Below, piece by piece: positions 30,253 through 40,506 of a stretch of DNA of 42,142 nt (its first letter is position 1; every line of letters starts with the position of its first letter). The position numbers were made by a program, and so were the translations under genes. Source of the DNA: an uncultured Bacteroidota bacterium. Its GTDB lineage: Bacteria; Bacteroidota; Bacteroidia; Chitinophagales; Chitinophagaceae. The stretch covers positions 1-42,142 of the forward strand of contig CAIMDZ010000221.1 in NCBI GenBank assembly GCA_903839875.1, in the 5' to 3' direction. Under the pieces are notes generated by a model. It was not told the DNA's origin. It saw nothing but the letters and a program-made list of their open reading frames with translations, and ran no database searches.

Positions 30253-32988
30253 ATGAAAAGACCGTTATTGTTTATTATTATGTTCCTCATGGCAGGAATG
30301 ACAGCCATAGCACAGGCGCCACAGGCATTAAACTACCAGGGGGTAGCAAGGAACGCTTCAGGCTCTCCAATTGCAGGAGCTACTATCAGCTTACGTTTAA
30401 CTGTCCATGACGGATCCGCATCCGGCACACAAGTTTACCAGGAATCTCAGGCGCCTCTTACCAATGCATTTGGATTGTATAATGTAACTATTGGTATTGG
30501 CGGCACAGCAGTTACCGGTAACTTCAGCACCATTAACTGGGGCTCGGGCAGTAAATATCTACAGGTAGAGATTGACCCGGCCGGAGGTACAAGTTATACT
30601 TCTGCCGGCGCCAGTCAATTGCTCAGCGTGCCTTATGCTATTTATTCAAATAATGCCGGAAGTGCAAATACGCTTACTGGCACAGTTACTATGGGCGGAG
30701 ATGTGACAGGTACCAATGCCGCAGCCAGCGTAGTAAAATTGCAGGGCAACAATGTCAGCGCTACTGCTCCGACTTCAGGGCAGGTGCTCACCTGGAACTC
30801 CGGTACAAGCACATGGACTCCTGCAACCGATGGTGGTGGTACAGTTACCACAATTAACACCACTCCCGGCCAATTAACTGGCGGCCCAATCACTACTACA
30901 GGTACACTGGGACTGGCTACTGCCGGTTCTGCCGGAACTTACGGATCAGGTACGCAAGTGCCCGTAATAACTACTGATGCTTATGGCAGGGTAACCAGTG
31001 TAACAAACACCACTATTACTGCCGGTGGGACCGGAACAGTGACGAACATTAATACCGCCGCTCCTTTATCAGGCGGACCAATTACTTCCTCGGGTACAAT
31101 CTCGATGACAACATCCGGAGTTTCTGCCGGGACGTATGGTACCGCAACACAGGTGCCTTCTATTTCTGTTGATGCGTGGGGAAGGGTGACAGGCGCTTCA
31201 AACACTATCATAACAGGTACGCCCCCTGGTGGCCCAGCTGGAGGTGACCTTGCCGGTACGTATCCGAACCCAACACTTAGTACAACCAGCGTTACACCAG
31301 GATCTTATGGCTCAGCTGCCCAGGTTGGCACATTTACGGTTGATGCTCAAGGGAGACTGACAAGTGCAGGAAATACAACTATTACGGGAACGACACCCGG
31401 AGGCGCTGCCGGGGGTGATCTTACCGGAACTTACCCTAACCCTGCGCTTAACGCAACTGCCGTGACGCCTGGGGCTTATGGCTCTGCAACACAGGTTGGC
31501 ACTTTTACGGTTGATGCAAAAGGAAGATTAACGCTGGCTGGAAATACAACGATTTCGGGAACAACCCCGGGCGGCGTTGCCGGTGGCGACCTTACCGGAA
31601 CTTATCCGAGCCCTTCGCTTGCCACATCTGGTGTTACAGCAGGCTCTTATGGTTCTGCAACCCAGGTAGGTACGTTTACAGTGGATGCAAAAGGCAGATT
31701 AACACTGGCAGGTAATACAACGATATCAGGTACTACTCCGGGTGGTGCAGCCGGTGGAGACCTCACCGGAACATATCCCAATCCTACATTGGCAACATCA
31801 GGTGTGGCAGCAGGGTCTTATGGCAATGCTACACAAGTGCCGGCAATCACGGTTGATGCAAAGGGTAGAGTAACATCCGCAACTAACACCGGGATTACCG
31901 GATTGATTAGTGGTGGAACGGCTAATTACCTTCCGGTATTTACGAGCGCTACTGCAATTGGCAACTCTATTATGTATCAGAATCCAGCAGCAGCTAACCG
32001 TATCGGTATCAATTATGGTACTACCAACCATGGTTTGGTAGCTATGAAAGCTACATCAGATACTATAGCGTTATATATCAACCAAAATGCTACACCGTCG
32101 GCTGTTACAACCGGTACTGGTTCTTCCGGGGGTGGGTATGGAATAATTCGCCAGGAATATACCGGGCCTAACGATAATGTAAGGGTTGGTATTTTGGCCA
32201 CTACTATCAAGTCTGTAGCTGATATTAATGGTATGGGTATGGAGGGCGCTGGTAATGCTACAGGGGTTAGGGCCCTTGGAGAGTGCAGCACTGCAGGACA
32301 AACAATTTATGGGCTTGATGGACAATCTTTTGCATCAGGGGCAGGGACCTACTCAGTTGGTGTAAGCGGAGATGCTGAAAATTACATTGGCGCACCTACA
32401 AATGCATATGGAGTATATGGATATGCTGTAGGTGGTACTACTAACTATGCGGTTTATGCTGATGGAGCTATGCGTGTTCAGGGAGCGCTCAGTAAATTAA
32501 GTGGTACATTCGAAATAGACCATCCGCTTGATCCGGCAAATAAATACCTTTATCATAGTTTTGTAGAAAGCCCGGATATGATGAACATTTATAACGGCAA
32601 CATCACTACTGATGCCACAGGTACCGCGGTTGTAACTATGCCTGATTATTTTGATGCGCTGAACAAAGATTTCCGTTATCAGCTCACAATAATCGGATCA
32701 TTTGCGCAGGCAATGATCTCTAAGGAAATGGTTGGGAATACTTTTGAGATTAAAACAAATCAGCCGAATACAAAAGTAAGCTGGCAGGTAACCGGCGTAC
32801 GGCATGATGCTTGGGCCAATGCCCACCGTATAGTTCCGGAAGTTGATAAACCAGATTATGAAAAAGGCAAATATCTTACACCTGAATTATTCGGGCAATC
32901 AAAGGATTTGAAAATAGGCACGCCAAAACATAATAGTGCTAAAGACGACCCGGCTACAATTTCTCATGGTGACAGGGGACAGAACTAG
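30253..32988 (+). CDS. Large tail-fibre-like repetitive surface protein
   Basis: A 911-residue exported protein (signal peptide 1-20, ending AIAQ). The N-terminal domain ([20 protein letters not shown] to about residue 135) is shared with the paralog at 33099. The middle contains degenerate Gly/Thr-rich repeats and four near-identical 57-residue repeats (322-549) of the [19 protein letters not shown] type, as found in phage tail fibres and Bacteroidota surface fibres. The last ~160 residues ([20 protein letters not shown] onward) form a conserved C-terminal domain also present in the paralog, probably an anchoring or self-assembly module. No T9SS sorting domain is visible, which is unusual for a surface protein here. 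Confidence 0.8.
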   Translation: MKRPLLFIIMFLMAGMTAIAQAPQALNYQGVARNASGSPIAGATISLRLTVHDGSASGTQVYQESQAPLTNAFGLYNVTIGIGGTAVTGNFSTINWGSGSKYLQVEIDPAGGTSYTSAGASQLLSVPYAIYSNNAGSANTLTGTVTMGGDVTGTNAAASVVKLQGNNVSATAPTSGQVLTWNSGTSTWTPATDGGGTVTTINTTPGQLTGGPITTTGTLGLATAGSAGTYGSGTQVPVITTDAYGRVTSVTNTTITAGGTGTVTNINTAAPLSGGPITSSGTISMTTSGVSAGTYGTATQVPSISVDAWGRVTGASNTIITGTPPGGPAGGDLAGTYPNPTLSTTSVTPGSYGSAAQVGTFTVDAQGRLTSAGNTTITGTTPGGAAGGDLTGTYPNPALNATAVTPGAYGSATQVGTFTVDAKGRLTLAGNTTISGTTPGGVAGGDLTGTYPSPSLATSGVTAGSYGSATQVGTFTVDAKGRLTLAGNTTISGTTPGGAAGGDLTGTYPNPTLATSGVAAGSYGNATQVPAITVDAKGRVTSATNTGITGLISGGTANYLPVFTSATAIGNSIMYQNPAAANRIGINYGTTNHGLVAMKATSDTIALYINQNATPSAVTTGTGSSGGGYGIIRQEYTGPNDNVRVGILATTIKSVADINGMGMEGAGNATGVRALGECSTAGQTIYGLDGQSFASGAGTYSVGVSGDAENYIGAPTNAYGVYGYAVGGTTNYAVYADGAMRVQGALSKLSGTFEIDHPLDPANKYLYHSFVESPDMMNIYNGNITTDATGTAVVTMPDYFDALNKDFRYQLTIIGSFAQAMISKEMVGNTFEIKTNQPNTKVSWQVTGVRHDAWANAHRIVPEVDKPDYEKGKYLTPELFGQSKDLKIGTPKHNSAKDDPATISHGDRGQN
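31216..31899 (+). repeat. Four tandem 171-bp coding repeats
   Basis: Each unit encodes 57 residues from GT-x-PGG through GGDL-x-GTYP-x-P, [19 protein letters not shown] and AGNTTI. Units 2 and 3 are nearly identical in their second half. They are in phase with the reading frame, so recombination can change copy number without a frameshift. Confidence 0.85.
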
Positions 32989-33014
32989 AATATGAATTAA
33001 CCACAGAGTTTTTT

Positions 33015-33047
33015 AACAGGCTGTCGGTTCAAGACAGCCTGTTTTTT
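33015..33047 (+). terminator. Intrinsic terminator after the tail-fibre-like gene
   Basis: An 11-bp perfect stem, AACAGGCTGTC/GACAGCCTGTT, with a 7-nt loop, followed by TTTT. It lies 27 nt after the stop codon. Confidence 0.85.
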
Positions 33048-33098
33048 AAAAGATGTAAAATAAGTCGTTAATTATTTACTTAAATGAAATCCAAACGT

Positions 33099-34562
33099 AT
33101 GAAAAGACAATTACTGTATCTTACAATGTTCCTTCTGGGAGGTATGACCGCTTTTGCACAGGCGCCATCGCTGATGAATTACCAGGGTGTGGCAAGGTCT
33201 GCCGCAGGCTCACCGCTTGCCAGCCAGCCTATAGGTATGCGCCTGACTATTCATGATGCAACGGCATCAGGGCCGGTAGTATTCCAGGAAACTCAAACTA
33301 CAACTACCAACGCTTTCGGTCTTTACAATGTCGCGATAGGTGGTGGCACGCCTGGGACAGGTACGATTGCCGGCGTGAATTGGGGTAGCGGCAATAAGTA
33401 CCTTGAAGTAGAACTGGATCCTACCGGCAGCAGCAGCTACTCCAGCGTTGGCAGCAACCAGTTGTTGAGTGTGCCATATGCGATCTATGCCGGCTCGGCA
33501 AGTTCAGGTGGCATTTCAGGGACTACCAATTACATCCCGGTGTTCACCTCTTCTTCAACCCTCGGCAATTCGAATCTTTATCAGAATGGCCCAAGGGTCG
33601 GCATTAATTATGGCACTACAACTCATGGTATAGTAGCTGTAAGGACAACGCCGGGAGATTCGATTGCGCTATACCTTAATTCAGCTACAGGGCACCCCAC
33701 AATTTATGGTATCGAGCGTGTAGAGTACACAGGTTTATCTGACTCCAATCGTGTGGGTATTTTGTCTACGATGATCCGGTCTACTTCAGATAAGAATGGT
33801 ACTGGTATTGAGGGGGCAGGTTGCGGTATCGGCGTACAAGGATTGGCCGAAAACAACACGCTTCCTGCCACGGGGTCGGAAGTCGAGGGCGTTGAGGGTG
33901 ATTCGTACGGCAGTGGGGCTTATTCTATAGGTGTCGCCGGCTTTGGGTATAATTATACATCTGCCCCGTCCAATTGTTACGGCGTCTATGGTACAGCAAC
34001 AGGTGGAACGGTTAACTATGCAGGTTATTTCCAGGGTAATGTAAAGATCATCGGGTCTATAGCAAAAACCTCGGGAACGTTCGAAATAGACCATCCGCTT
34101 GATCCGGCAAATAAATACCTCTATCACAGTTTTGTGGAGAGCCCTGATATGATGAACATCTACAACGGTAACGTTACCACCGATGCTACCGGTACTGCAA
34201 CTGTTACATTGCCTGATTATTTTGAAGCGCTGAACAAGGACTTTCGTTATCAGCTTACAATATTAGGTACAACATTTGCCCAGGCCCTCGTTTCAAAAGA
34301 GATCAGCGGCAATCAATTCGAAATCAAAACCAACCAGCCAAATATTAAGGTTAGCTGGATGGTAACCGGAGTAAGGCAGGACGCATGGGCAAATGCTCAT
34401 AGGGTAGTGCCCGAAGTAGATAAAGAGCCTATGAATAAAGGCAAATATCTGACTCCGATTGAACAGGGCCAGCCAGCCGAAATGGGTATAGGAGCTGATT
34501 TTAAAGGACACAGCAAGCGAGACGACCCGGCTATAATGTCGAAAGGGTCGAATCAGAAGTAA
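33099..34562 (+). CDS. Surface protein paralogous to the tail-fibre-like protein, without the repeat region
   Basis: A 487-residue protein. The start MKRQLLYLTMFLLGGMTAFA is chosen by analogy with the paralog (MKRPLLF); an ATG 15 nt upstream is in frame. The N-terminal domain (APSLMNYQGVARSAAGSPLA) and the C-terminal domain ([20 protein letters not shown] onward) align with the neighbour, but the Thr/Gly repeat section is absent. A ~40-bp stretch of the C-terminal domain is identical at the DNA level in both genes (32510 and 34081 regions), pointing to recent duplication or gene conversion. A terminator follows at 34577. Confidence 0.8.
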   Translation: MKRQLLYLTMFLLGGMTAFAQAPSLMNYQGVARSAAGSPLASQPIGMRLTIHDATASGPVVFQETQTTTTNAFGLYNVAIGGGTPGTGTIAGVNWGSGNKYLEVELDPTGSSSYSSVGSNQLLSVPYAIYAGSASSGGISGTTNYIPVFTSSSTLGNSNLYQNGPRVGINYGTTTHGIVAVRTTPGDSIALYLNSATGHPTIYGIERVEYTGLSDSNRVGILSTMIRSTSDKNGTGIEGAGCGIGVQGLAENNTLPATGSEVEGVEGDSYGSGAYSIGVAGFGYNYTSAPSNCYGVYGTATGGTVNYAGYFQGNVKIIGSIAKTSGTFEIDHPLDPANKYLYHSFVESPDMMNIYNGNVTTDATGTATVTLPDYFEALNKDFRYQLTILGTTFAQALVSKEISGNQFEIKTNQPNIKVSWMVTGVRQDAWANAHRVVPEVDKEPMNKGKYLTPIEQGQPAEMGIGADFKGHSKRDDPAIMSKGSNQK

Positions 34563-34576
34563 GAAGAGTTTTTGTT

Positions 34577-34611
34577 AAAAGGGCTGCACTTTTTATGGCA
34601 GGCCTTTTTTT
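34577..34611 (+). terminator. Intrinsic terminator after the second surface-protein gene
   Basis: AAAAGG-G-CTGC and GCAG-G-CCTTTT form an imperfect stem around a 10-nt loop, followed by a T tract to 34611. Confidence 0.75.
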
Positions 34612-34726
34612 ATGCCTGTCTGTCACTGGTAGTAATTTTTATTTATGTATCCGCACAATTCGGACGTTTGTTTTTATAATTATTTCATTTTCAGATCACT
34701 GTATTAAATTACCTTAATTCTTTTTT

Positions 34727-34734
34727 TACTTTTG
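34727..34734 (+). promoter_or_regulatory. -7 element of the GT2 gene
   Basis: TACTTTTG, predicting a ~31-nt leader to the ATG at 34772. No Crp/Fnr palindrome lies 23 bp upstream. Confidence 0.5.
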
Positions 34735-34771
34735 AAGGTGCACATTATCAGACCCGTTAAATTCTACAATT

Positions 34772-35695
34772 ATGCATAACCATGGCCTTTCGATAGTTGT
34801 GTGCACGTATAACCGTAAGAAGTTTATCCTGAATTGCCTTCGCGCCCTGGACAGGCAAACGCTTAATAAAGAAAAGTTCGAGATCATAGTTGTTGATAAT
34901 AACAGTACCGATGATTCGTCGTTTATCATAAATGATTTTATTAAGCTGCATCCTCAGTTGCATTGCCGTTATGTTTTTGTTGCGCGCAAAGGCCTCGCAT
35001 TTGCGCGCAACCAGGGCATAGCCCATACAAAGTATGGCCTGGTAACTTACATAGATGATGATACCGAAACAACCCCTGAATTCGCTGAAACCATCTTAAA
35101 TTTTATGCAGTTGCATCCCGAAGTTGCAGGGGTGGGGGGTAGGGTTTTGCCACTTTTTTCTGAATCTGATGAGCCTGCCTGGATAAGCAAATACCTTGCG
35201 GGTTTTTTAGGCATTGTAGATTATGGGTTACGCGCCAGGTTATATAAACGGAATATGAAGTACCCGGCAGGTTGCAATATGACCTACCGTAAAGAGTTGA
35301 TTATACAGGTTGGCGGATTTAATAACAAACTCACTTTCCGTAGCGACGATAAGCAGATTTACTATTCTATCAGAAAATTAAACCATGCGGTTTACTACTT
35401 ACCCGAGGCAGTGCTCTATCATAATATTGATGCCGCCAGGCTGCAATTCGCCAGTTTTAAAAAAGTATTCATTGAAACAGGCAGGGGAGAATACCTAAGG
35501 GTCAGCTCCGGTCAGGGAAGTGCTGCTATCGTTTTGAAACTGTCTGAATACCTTTGCAAATTCGGCGCATCATTGGCTATATGGCTGCTGTTCTGCCTGA
35601 AAGGCAAAGAGTTTAGCGGGCGGTATGTAGCATACTCCCAATGGTACACGCTAAAAGGTTTTTTTACAAAAAATGTACACGCGGGCAAACAGTAA
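34772..35695 (+). CDS. Family 2 glycosyltransferase
   Basis: A 307-residue GT-A enzyme. The nucleotide-sugar site is shown by SIVVCTYNRKKFI, the first Asp42 in IIVVDNNSTDD and the metal-binding DDD at 95-97 in TYIDDDTETT. GCNMTYRKELI and FRSDDKQIYYSIRKLNH are the usual acceptor-side motifs. A single hydrophobic segment near the C-terminus (LAIWLLFCLKGKEF) may touch the membrane. It probably adds sugar to surface polysaccharide or lipid-linked glycan; the YfhO-type protein 111 nt downstream may work in the same pathway. Confidence 0.9.
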   Translation: MHNHGLSIVVCTYNRKKFILNCLRALDRQTLNKEKFEIIVVDNNSTDDSSFIINDFIKLHPQLHCRYVFVARKGLAFARNQGIAHTKYGLVTYIDDDTETTPEFAETILNFMQLHPEVAGVGGRVLPLFSESDEPAWISKYLAGFLGIVDYGLRARLYKRNMKYPAGCNMTYRKELIIQVGGFNNKLTFRSDDKQIYYSIRKLNHAVYYLPEAVLYHNIDAARLQFASFKKVFIETGRGEYLRVSSGQGSAAIVLKLSEYLCKFGASLAIWLLFCLKGKEFSGRYVAYSQWYTLKGFFTKNVHAGKQ

Positions 35696-35806
35696 CGATA
35701 TTTGCTGCAACCGGCGGGTTTCCTGTACCGCTAACTTGATTACTTTTAAAACCAGTTACCGGTTCGCCGGTTCGCAATATTTGTTAAGAAGGTAAAAATT
35801 GCCGAT

Positions 35807-38242
35807 ATGCACATTGATTTAAAAAAATACAGAACTGATTTTCTGATCATTGTTGGATTTGCATTATTGTCGCTGGCTTATTGTTATCCCCGGCTGCAAG
35901 GCAAAGTGCTTCGTCAAAGTGATATCGTTAACTGGCAGTGTATGTCGCGCGAGGCAACCGCATACCACGATTCTACAGGGAACGATGTGCTTTGGTCCAA
36001 TAGTATGTTTGGGGGTATGCCTACTTACACCTATTTTGATGGCGTCGCCGGCACTAATTATCCATTTTATATACAGTCGGTACTAAGCCAGTTAGGAAAG
36101 CCTGCTTATTTCTTTTTCACGGCAATGGTTTGCTTTTTCATGTTGATAAGTGTGCTCGGTATTAATAAGTGGATGGGCGTGGCAGGAGCAATAGCGTATG
36201 CTCTATCTTCTTACAACTCTATTATCATAGCACAAGGCCATGAGACTAAAATGATGGCTATTGCTTATTTGCCGGCTGCCATTGCAGGGGCATACCTGAT
36301 TTTCCGGCAAAAATGGTGGGCGGGTGCAGCCCTGTTTTCTTTGACCATTTCTCTGGTCTTTAGTACAAAGCATTACCAGATTGTTTACTACCTGCTCATA
36401 ATGCTGTTTTGTTTTATTATTGGCATGTTAATTATTGCCATTAAAGAGCGAAAGCTGAAAGTGTTTTTTATTTCTACCCTGATCGCAATAGGCTCGGCTG
36501 CGTTGGGCATAGGTCCCAATCTGCCCCTGATGATGTCCACTGCTGAGTATTCGAAAGAAACAATGCGAGGCGGCGGCAGTGAGTTGTCCGGTCATGATGC
36601 AAAAAACGGCGGCGGACTTGACAAAGATTATGCATTCAACTGGAGTAACGGTATTGGTGAGACTTTTTGCCTTATGGTACCCTACCTATATGGTGGCGGG
36701 TCAGATGGATCACCTTCAAAAGCGCCGAAAACAAATGAGGCTACCCATGGCAGCGAGAAAACACTGCCGATTTACTGGGGCAAACAGCCGTGGATTTCCG
36801 GGCCTGTCTTCTTTGGGGCAGTAGTTTGTTTCCTATACCTTCTGGGAATGCTGGCTATAAGATCACCCCAGAAATGGTGGATGCTGGCGGCATGCGTTAT
36901 CGGCATAGTATTGTCATGGGGTAAAAATTTTCAGACCATCAACTTCTACTTGTTCGACCATATACCTATGCTGAATAAATTCAGGACTGTCACTATGGCC
37001 CTGGTAATTCCCCAGTTCCTGTTTCCCCTGGTAGGTGTGTGGTCTATACACGAAATAGCTATACAAAAAGATAAAAGGGAAAGGTTGCTGAATGCGCTGA
37101 TGTGGGCGGCTTACATTTCAATTGGCGCGTGTCTAGCGGTTGGCGCCTTAGGAAGGCTGTTTTTTGATTTTTCCGGCCCGGCCGATGATGCTATAAACAT
37201 CACGATTTTACCATTACTGAAAGAAGACAGGGCTGCTCTGGCGCTTTCCAGCAGTTTAAAGAGCGGAGTACTTATTTTCATTGCAGCCATATTAGTTTGG
37301 GCTTTTATCAAAGAAAAAATTAAGTTGCCCCTGCTGGCAAGCGCTGTTGGCTTGCTGATTGTTTGCGATTTGCTTCCCGTTGCCAGTGAATATCTGAACG
37401 CAAATAATTATGTTGACGCTTCCGATTACGAAGCCATATTCTCACCCGGCGAACTGGATAAAGTGATTTTCAAGGACCGCGATCCTTATTTCAGGGTGCT
37501 TGTTCAAACAGAAAAAACATACCATAGCGCTGTTCAGACCTATTTTCATAAATGTATAGGCGGGTACCACCCGGCAAAATTGCAGATATACCAGGATCTG
37601 ATAGACAGCCAGTTGGGCGACAACTATAATGTCCAGATTATAAATATGCTGAACGCAAAGTATATAATTTCACAAACTTCTGATCTGAAGTTCAAACTGA
37701 CTTTAAATATAAACGCATGCGGAAATGCATGGTTTGCTGATGAAATAAAATGGGTAGGTAGTGCCGATGAAGAAATGCATAGCCTGAATGCAATTCGCGT
37801 TCATGATTCCTTTGCAACCCCAAATGCATTTGACCCGCGGAAGACTGCGATAATCCGCATGTTATATAAGAACGAAGCAGGAAATTCCTCAATTGGCCAC
37901 GACAGCCTGGCCTTTATTAAGCTGGATAAATATGGGCTTGATGATATTTCTTTTATTTCATCGAACTCAAAGGACGGATTGGGTGTATTCTCTGACATTT
38001 TTTATAACAAAGGCTGGAAAGCATACATAGATGGAAAGGAAACACCAATTCTGAAAGCAGATTATGTGCTGAGGGCTGTTAAAATTCCGGCAGGCAATCA
38101 TCATATAGAATTTCTTTTCAAGCCAGCCAGCTATTATTCAGTAAGATGGATTGCAATGTCCACATCAATTCTGCTCGTTTGTTTATGCTGTATTGCTTTT
38201 TTATTAAGCATCAGATCAAAAACCGTTGTTACCGAAAAGTAG
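35807..38242 (+). CDS. YfhO-family polytopic membrane protein (GT-C-like)
   Basis: An 811-residue protein with ~12-13 transmembrane segments. The N-terminal segment FLIIVGFALLSLAYCYPRLQ is followed by a large periplasmic loop with SNSMFGGMPTYTYF, typical of YfhO. The hydrophobic core runs to ~510; a ~250-residue soluble part containing VFSDIFYNKGWKAYIDGKE follows, then a final membrane anchor. YfhO proteins are implicated in glycosylation of cell-wall polymers or lipoteichoic acid in Firmicutes; in Bacteroidota the substrate is unknown. Confidence 0.88.
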   Translation: MHIDLKKYRTDFLIIVGFALLSLAYCYPRLQGKVLRQSDIVNWQCMSREATAYHDSTGNDVLWSNSMFGGMPTYTYFDGVAGTNYPFYIQSVLSQLGKPAYFFFTAMVCFFMLISVLGINKWMGVAGAIAYALSSYNSIIIAQGHETKMMAIAYLPAAIAGAYLIFRQKWWAGAALFSLTISLVFSTKHYQIVYYLLIMLFCFIIGMLIIAIKERKLKVFFISTLIAIGSAALGIGPNLPLMMSTAEYSKETMRGGGSELSGHDAKNGGGLDKDYAFNWSNGIGETFCLMVPYLYGGGSDGSPSKAPKTNEATHGSEKTLPIYWGKQPWISGPVFFGAVVCFLYLLGMLAIRSPQKWWMLAACVIGIVLSWGKNFQTINFYLFDHIPMLNKFRTVTMALVIPQFLFPLVGVWSIHEIAIQKDKRERLLNALMWAAYISIGACLAVGALGRLFFDFSGPADDAINITILPLLKEDRAALALSSSLKSGVLIFIAAILVWAFIKEKIKLPLLASAVGLLIVCDLLPVASEYLNANNYVDASDYEAIFSPGELDKVIFKDRDPYFRVLVQTEKTYHSAVQTYFHKCIGGYHPAKLQIYQDLIDSQLGDNYNVQIINMLNAKYIISQTSDLKFKLTLNINACGNAWFADEIKWVGSADEEMHSLNAIRVHDSFATPNAFDPRKTAIIRMLYKNEAGNSSIGHDSLAFIKLDKYGLDDISFISSNSKDGLGVFSDIFYNKGWKAYIDGKETPILKADYVLRAVKIPAGNHHIEFLFKPASYYSVRWIAMSTSILLVCLCCIAFLLSIRSKTVVTEK

Positions 38243-38243
38243 T

Positions 38244-38429
38244 TTATTTCGCAACCTTCATTTTTTCAGCAATTATTGCATGAAGGCATAGCGGACAGTA
38301 GCATTCAGCATTCATGTCAACAGGCATGACCGCCGGAAGATTGCTGCACCAGCATTCTATTGGGGTGCAGGTGAAAGATGCGCCGCATTCCGGGCAAATT
38401 TTTATAGAACTGTTATCAGGGATTGACAT
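38244..38429 (-). CDS. Cysteine-rich CWC-family small protein
   Basis: A 61-residue protein with eight cysteines (positions 12, 15, 21, 26, 28, 43, 45 and 48) in the pattern CPECG...FTC...CWC...CYCPLCL, characteristic of the CWC family. The metal is probably zinc. The function is unknown. It converges with the YfhO-type gene, with a single base between the two stop codons. Confidence 0.88.
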   Translation of the reverse strand: MSIPDNSSIKICPECGASFTCTPIECWCSNLPAVMPVDMNAECYCPLCLHAIIAEKMKVAK

Positions 38430-38720
38430 GACTTTGTAAATTTAACAAAGTGTCTTCATTTTTCATTTTCTCCACTAACACAAAACGAAATATACCTTGT
38501 TGTTCGCCCGGTGGGTCATCTGTTGAATGCAGGACTTGAAGAGAACGGCACTTACTACATTGAGGTTTATAACGCAGCGGGTGAAATGGTGGTGAGCGAA
38601 GAGTTTTACGGTCTTTCCTGGAGTAAAGACCTCAGCGCACAGCCAAACGGTATGTACATACTGAGAGTGATCAACAAGGATCATAAATTTGAAGTACTCA
38701 GGTTTATTATCCAGCATTGA
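38427..38720 (+). pseudogene. Orphan T9SS C-terminal sorting domain (gene remnant)
   Basis: The open frame has no ATG before the domain. The segment VRPVGHLLNAGLEENGTYYI, then VYNAAGEMVVSEEF, then LSAQPNGMYILRVINKD, matches a type A sorting domain whose first motif would normally read YPNPVGDLL. Everything N-terminal to this is missing: upstream lies only the divergent CWC gene. A GTG at 38511 could start translation, but the product would lack signal peptide and passenger. It is most likely the 3' end of a deleted or rearranged surface-protein gene. Confidence 0.75.
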
Positions 38721-38754
38721 TGTGCAAAGCAAAGCAATAATAACCGTAGTTATT

Positions 38755-39783
38755 TCATGGCATACTATTCAATAAAGCGGTACAATATATATCTAAAGAA
38801 AAGGAGGCTGCAGATTCCAGGGCGCCGGCAGAAAGTAACTTATAAGCTTGCTGGTCCATCTCATTGATACTGGCTATAAAATGTTCATAATGTTCAAGGG
38901 TTTCACAAATAAATCCATTTATACCGTGCCTGATATAATTGACATTTTCACCTACAGTGCTTCCTAAAACCGGAACTCCGCAGGAAAGGTACTGTTTTGT
39001 TTTAAAAGCCGACTTCGACCTGTTTATTTCAGTATCAAGCAAGGGGGCAATACCAATATCAAATTCACAGATCCTGGAGTAAATTGATAACTCATTAAGC
39101 CAGTCAATATCATCCGGCATTTCAATAGTGATGTTTTCATGCCCATTAAAATAAGTTGTTACTTCTTTTTTGTGTACTGAATTAGTAACACCGAGCAGAA
39201 TAAGTTTAACCGGGAAGGAGATATTCAGAAGTGCAGGGAAAAACAATTTAAGCAGACTATCGCGATGGGCATTGTAGTAGCCTATCCAGCCAATTGTAAG
39301 CCTTTCATTTTTAATTCCTTTACGGCAGTTGTGGTTTATTACAGGGGATGGAGCCAGGTACACATTAGTATTAAACTGCAATGTGAATTCCAATAGAGTT
39401 TTGCTGCCAACGAAACATTTTTCACAATTTTTCATAAAGTGGTAAATGTTACCTGGCTTAAATTTGAGGTAATCTGCATCATCAATATCATACGCAGTCC
39501 TTTCAGGTCGCATCCATAAAAGGATTTTAAGTGCTGAACCATAGATCCACCCGGTACGTATTTTTTCAAAAACAATTATGGATTTGCTCCTTCTGAAAAA
39601 AAGGATTGAAAAATAATTCCGAATGAAATGTGCAATATTTTCAAAAGAGTATCCGGGATAAATAATTGTGTAGGTAATGCCATATTTCTTTTCCAGTTCG
39701 CGGAGTGCATATAGCCCTCTGTAACGCACACTTGGTTCACTGATGTTATAATAGGCAAACCAGTAAATGTGTCTTATATTCAT
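38755..39783 (-). CDS. Glycosyltransferase, GT4-like (GT-B fold)
   Basis: A 342-residue protein. The N-terminal half starts IRHIYWFAYYNISEPSVRYR with an early Arg-x-Arg-Gly, common in GT4 relatives of Bacteroidota, and contains TAYDIDDADYL. The C-terminal half has the donor-binding pattern RLTIGWIGYYNAHRD, then FDIGIAPL, then SKSAFKTKQYLSCGVPVLGS. No signal peptide is evident. It probably adds a sugar to a surface glycan; the acceptor is unknown. Confidence 0.82.
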   Translation of the reverse strand: MNIRHIYWFAYYNISEPSVRYRGLYALRELEKKYGITYTIIYPGYSFENIAHFIRNYFSILFFRRSKSIIVFEKIRTGWIYGSALKILLWMRPERTAYDIDDADYLKFKPGNIYHFMKNCEKCFVGSKTLLEFTLQFNTNVYLAPSPVINHNCRKGIKNERLTIGWIGYYNAHRDSLLKLFFPALLNISFPVKLILLGVTNSVHKKEVTTYFNGHENITIEMPDDIDWLNELSIYSRICEFDIGIAPLLDTEINRSKSAFKTKQYLSCGVPVLGSTVGENVNYIRHGINGFICETLEHYEHFIASINEMDQQAYKLLSAGALESAASFSLDIYCTALLNSMP

Positions 39784-39928
39784 ATCGGGTTGTGATAGTC
39801 AGGTATCATGTATAAACACGAAAATAGGGAAATTTAGAAATTATGAAGTATAAAAAAGAAAAACAGGACCAAATCACAGTGGGTAGTTTTATTTTACTAA
39901 TTTGGCTGAAATTGGGAAACAATATTTA

Positions 39929-40432
39929 ATGAAAATCAAAGCAAAAATTACTTCATCAGACTATATTGGGTTAATGTTTCTGCTTACATACAGGAAGCCT
40001 GCCGCCATTGTAATAACTACAGGCGGACTTGTAAGTGTGGGATTTCTGGTGGCCTGGTATCTGGGTAAACATACCGAAGGCGATAAACCTCAGCTATTCC
40101 TGATTGCATTTGCAGTTGCAACTCTTATTGTTTTGCCATTTTTTGTTTATCGCATGGCCAGGAAGGCCTACGATGCAAGCGCTCTTTTACAAGAGACCAT
40201 AGAGTATGAATTTAGCGATAAATTTGTTGCCCTTACCGGGCAGTCGTTTGCTGTAGAAAAGGACTGGGAGATGTTACCTAAAGTGGAAGAAATTGGAAAA
40301 TGGTTCTTCATTTATGAAAGCGATAAAATGGCAAACCTCATACCATTCAAATGTATGACTGATGAAGAACTTAAGCAGCTAAGAGCGTTCTTTCACAGCT
40401 TGCAGGGAGTAGATGTTAAGGGTGTGAAGTGA
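39929..40432 (+). CDS. YcxB-like membrane protein
   Basis: A 167-residue protein beginning MKIKAKITSSDYIGLMFLLT. The start at 39929 is used because the longer frame begins at a TTG. Two transmembrane helices (about 22-43 and 57-77) are followed by a soluble domain with TIEYEFSDKFVAL, WEMLPKVEEIGKWFFIYES and NLIPFKCMTDEEL, which matches YcxB-like proteins. Function unknown. Confidence 0.75.
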   Translation: MKIKAKITSSDYIGLMFLLTYRKPAAIVITTGGLVSVGFLVAWYLGKHTEGDKPQLFLIAFAVATLIVLPFFVYRMARKAYDASALLQETIEYEFSDKFVALTGQSFAVEKDWEMLPKVEEIGKWFFIYESDKMANLIPFKCMTDEELKQLRAFFHSLQGVDVKGVK

Positions 40433-40506
40433 TTTGATAACCTGTATTTATACGGCATTATCAGTGATGAGGCTGGCGAATTGGACGTTACTGGTTTAAT
40501 TATATT

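Noticed and set aside
31216-31899. Tandem DNA repeats as CRISPR or satellite
   Set aside because: The repeats are exactly three-phased, lie within a long open frame and encode a fibre repeat.
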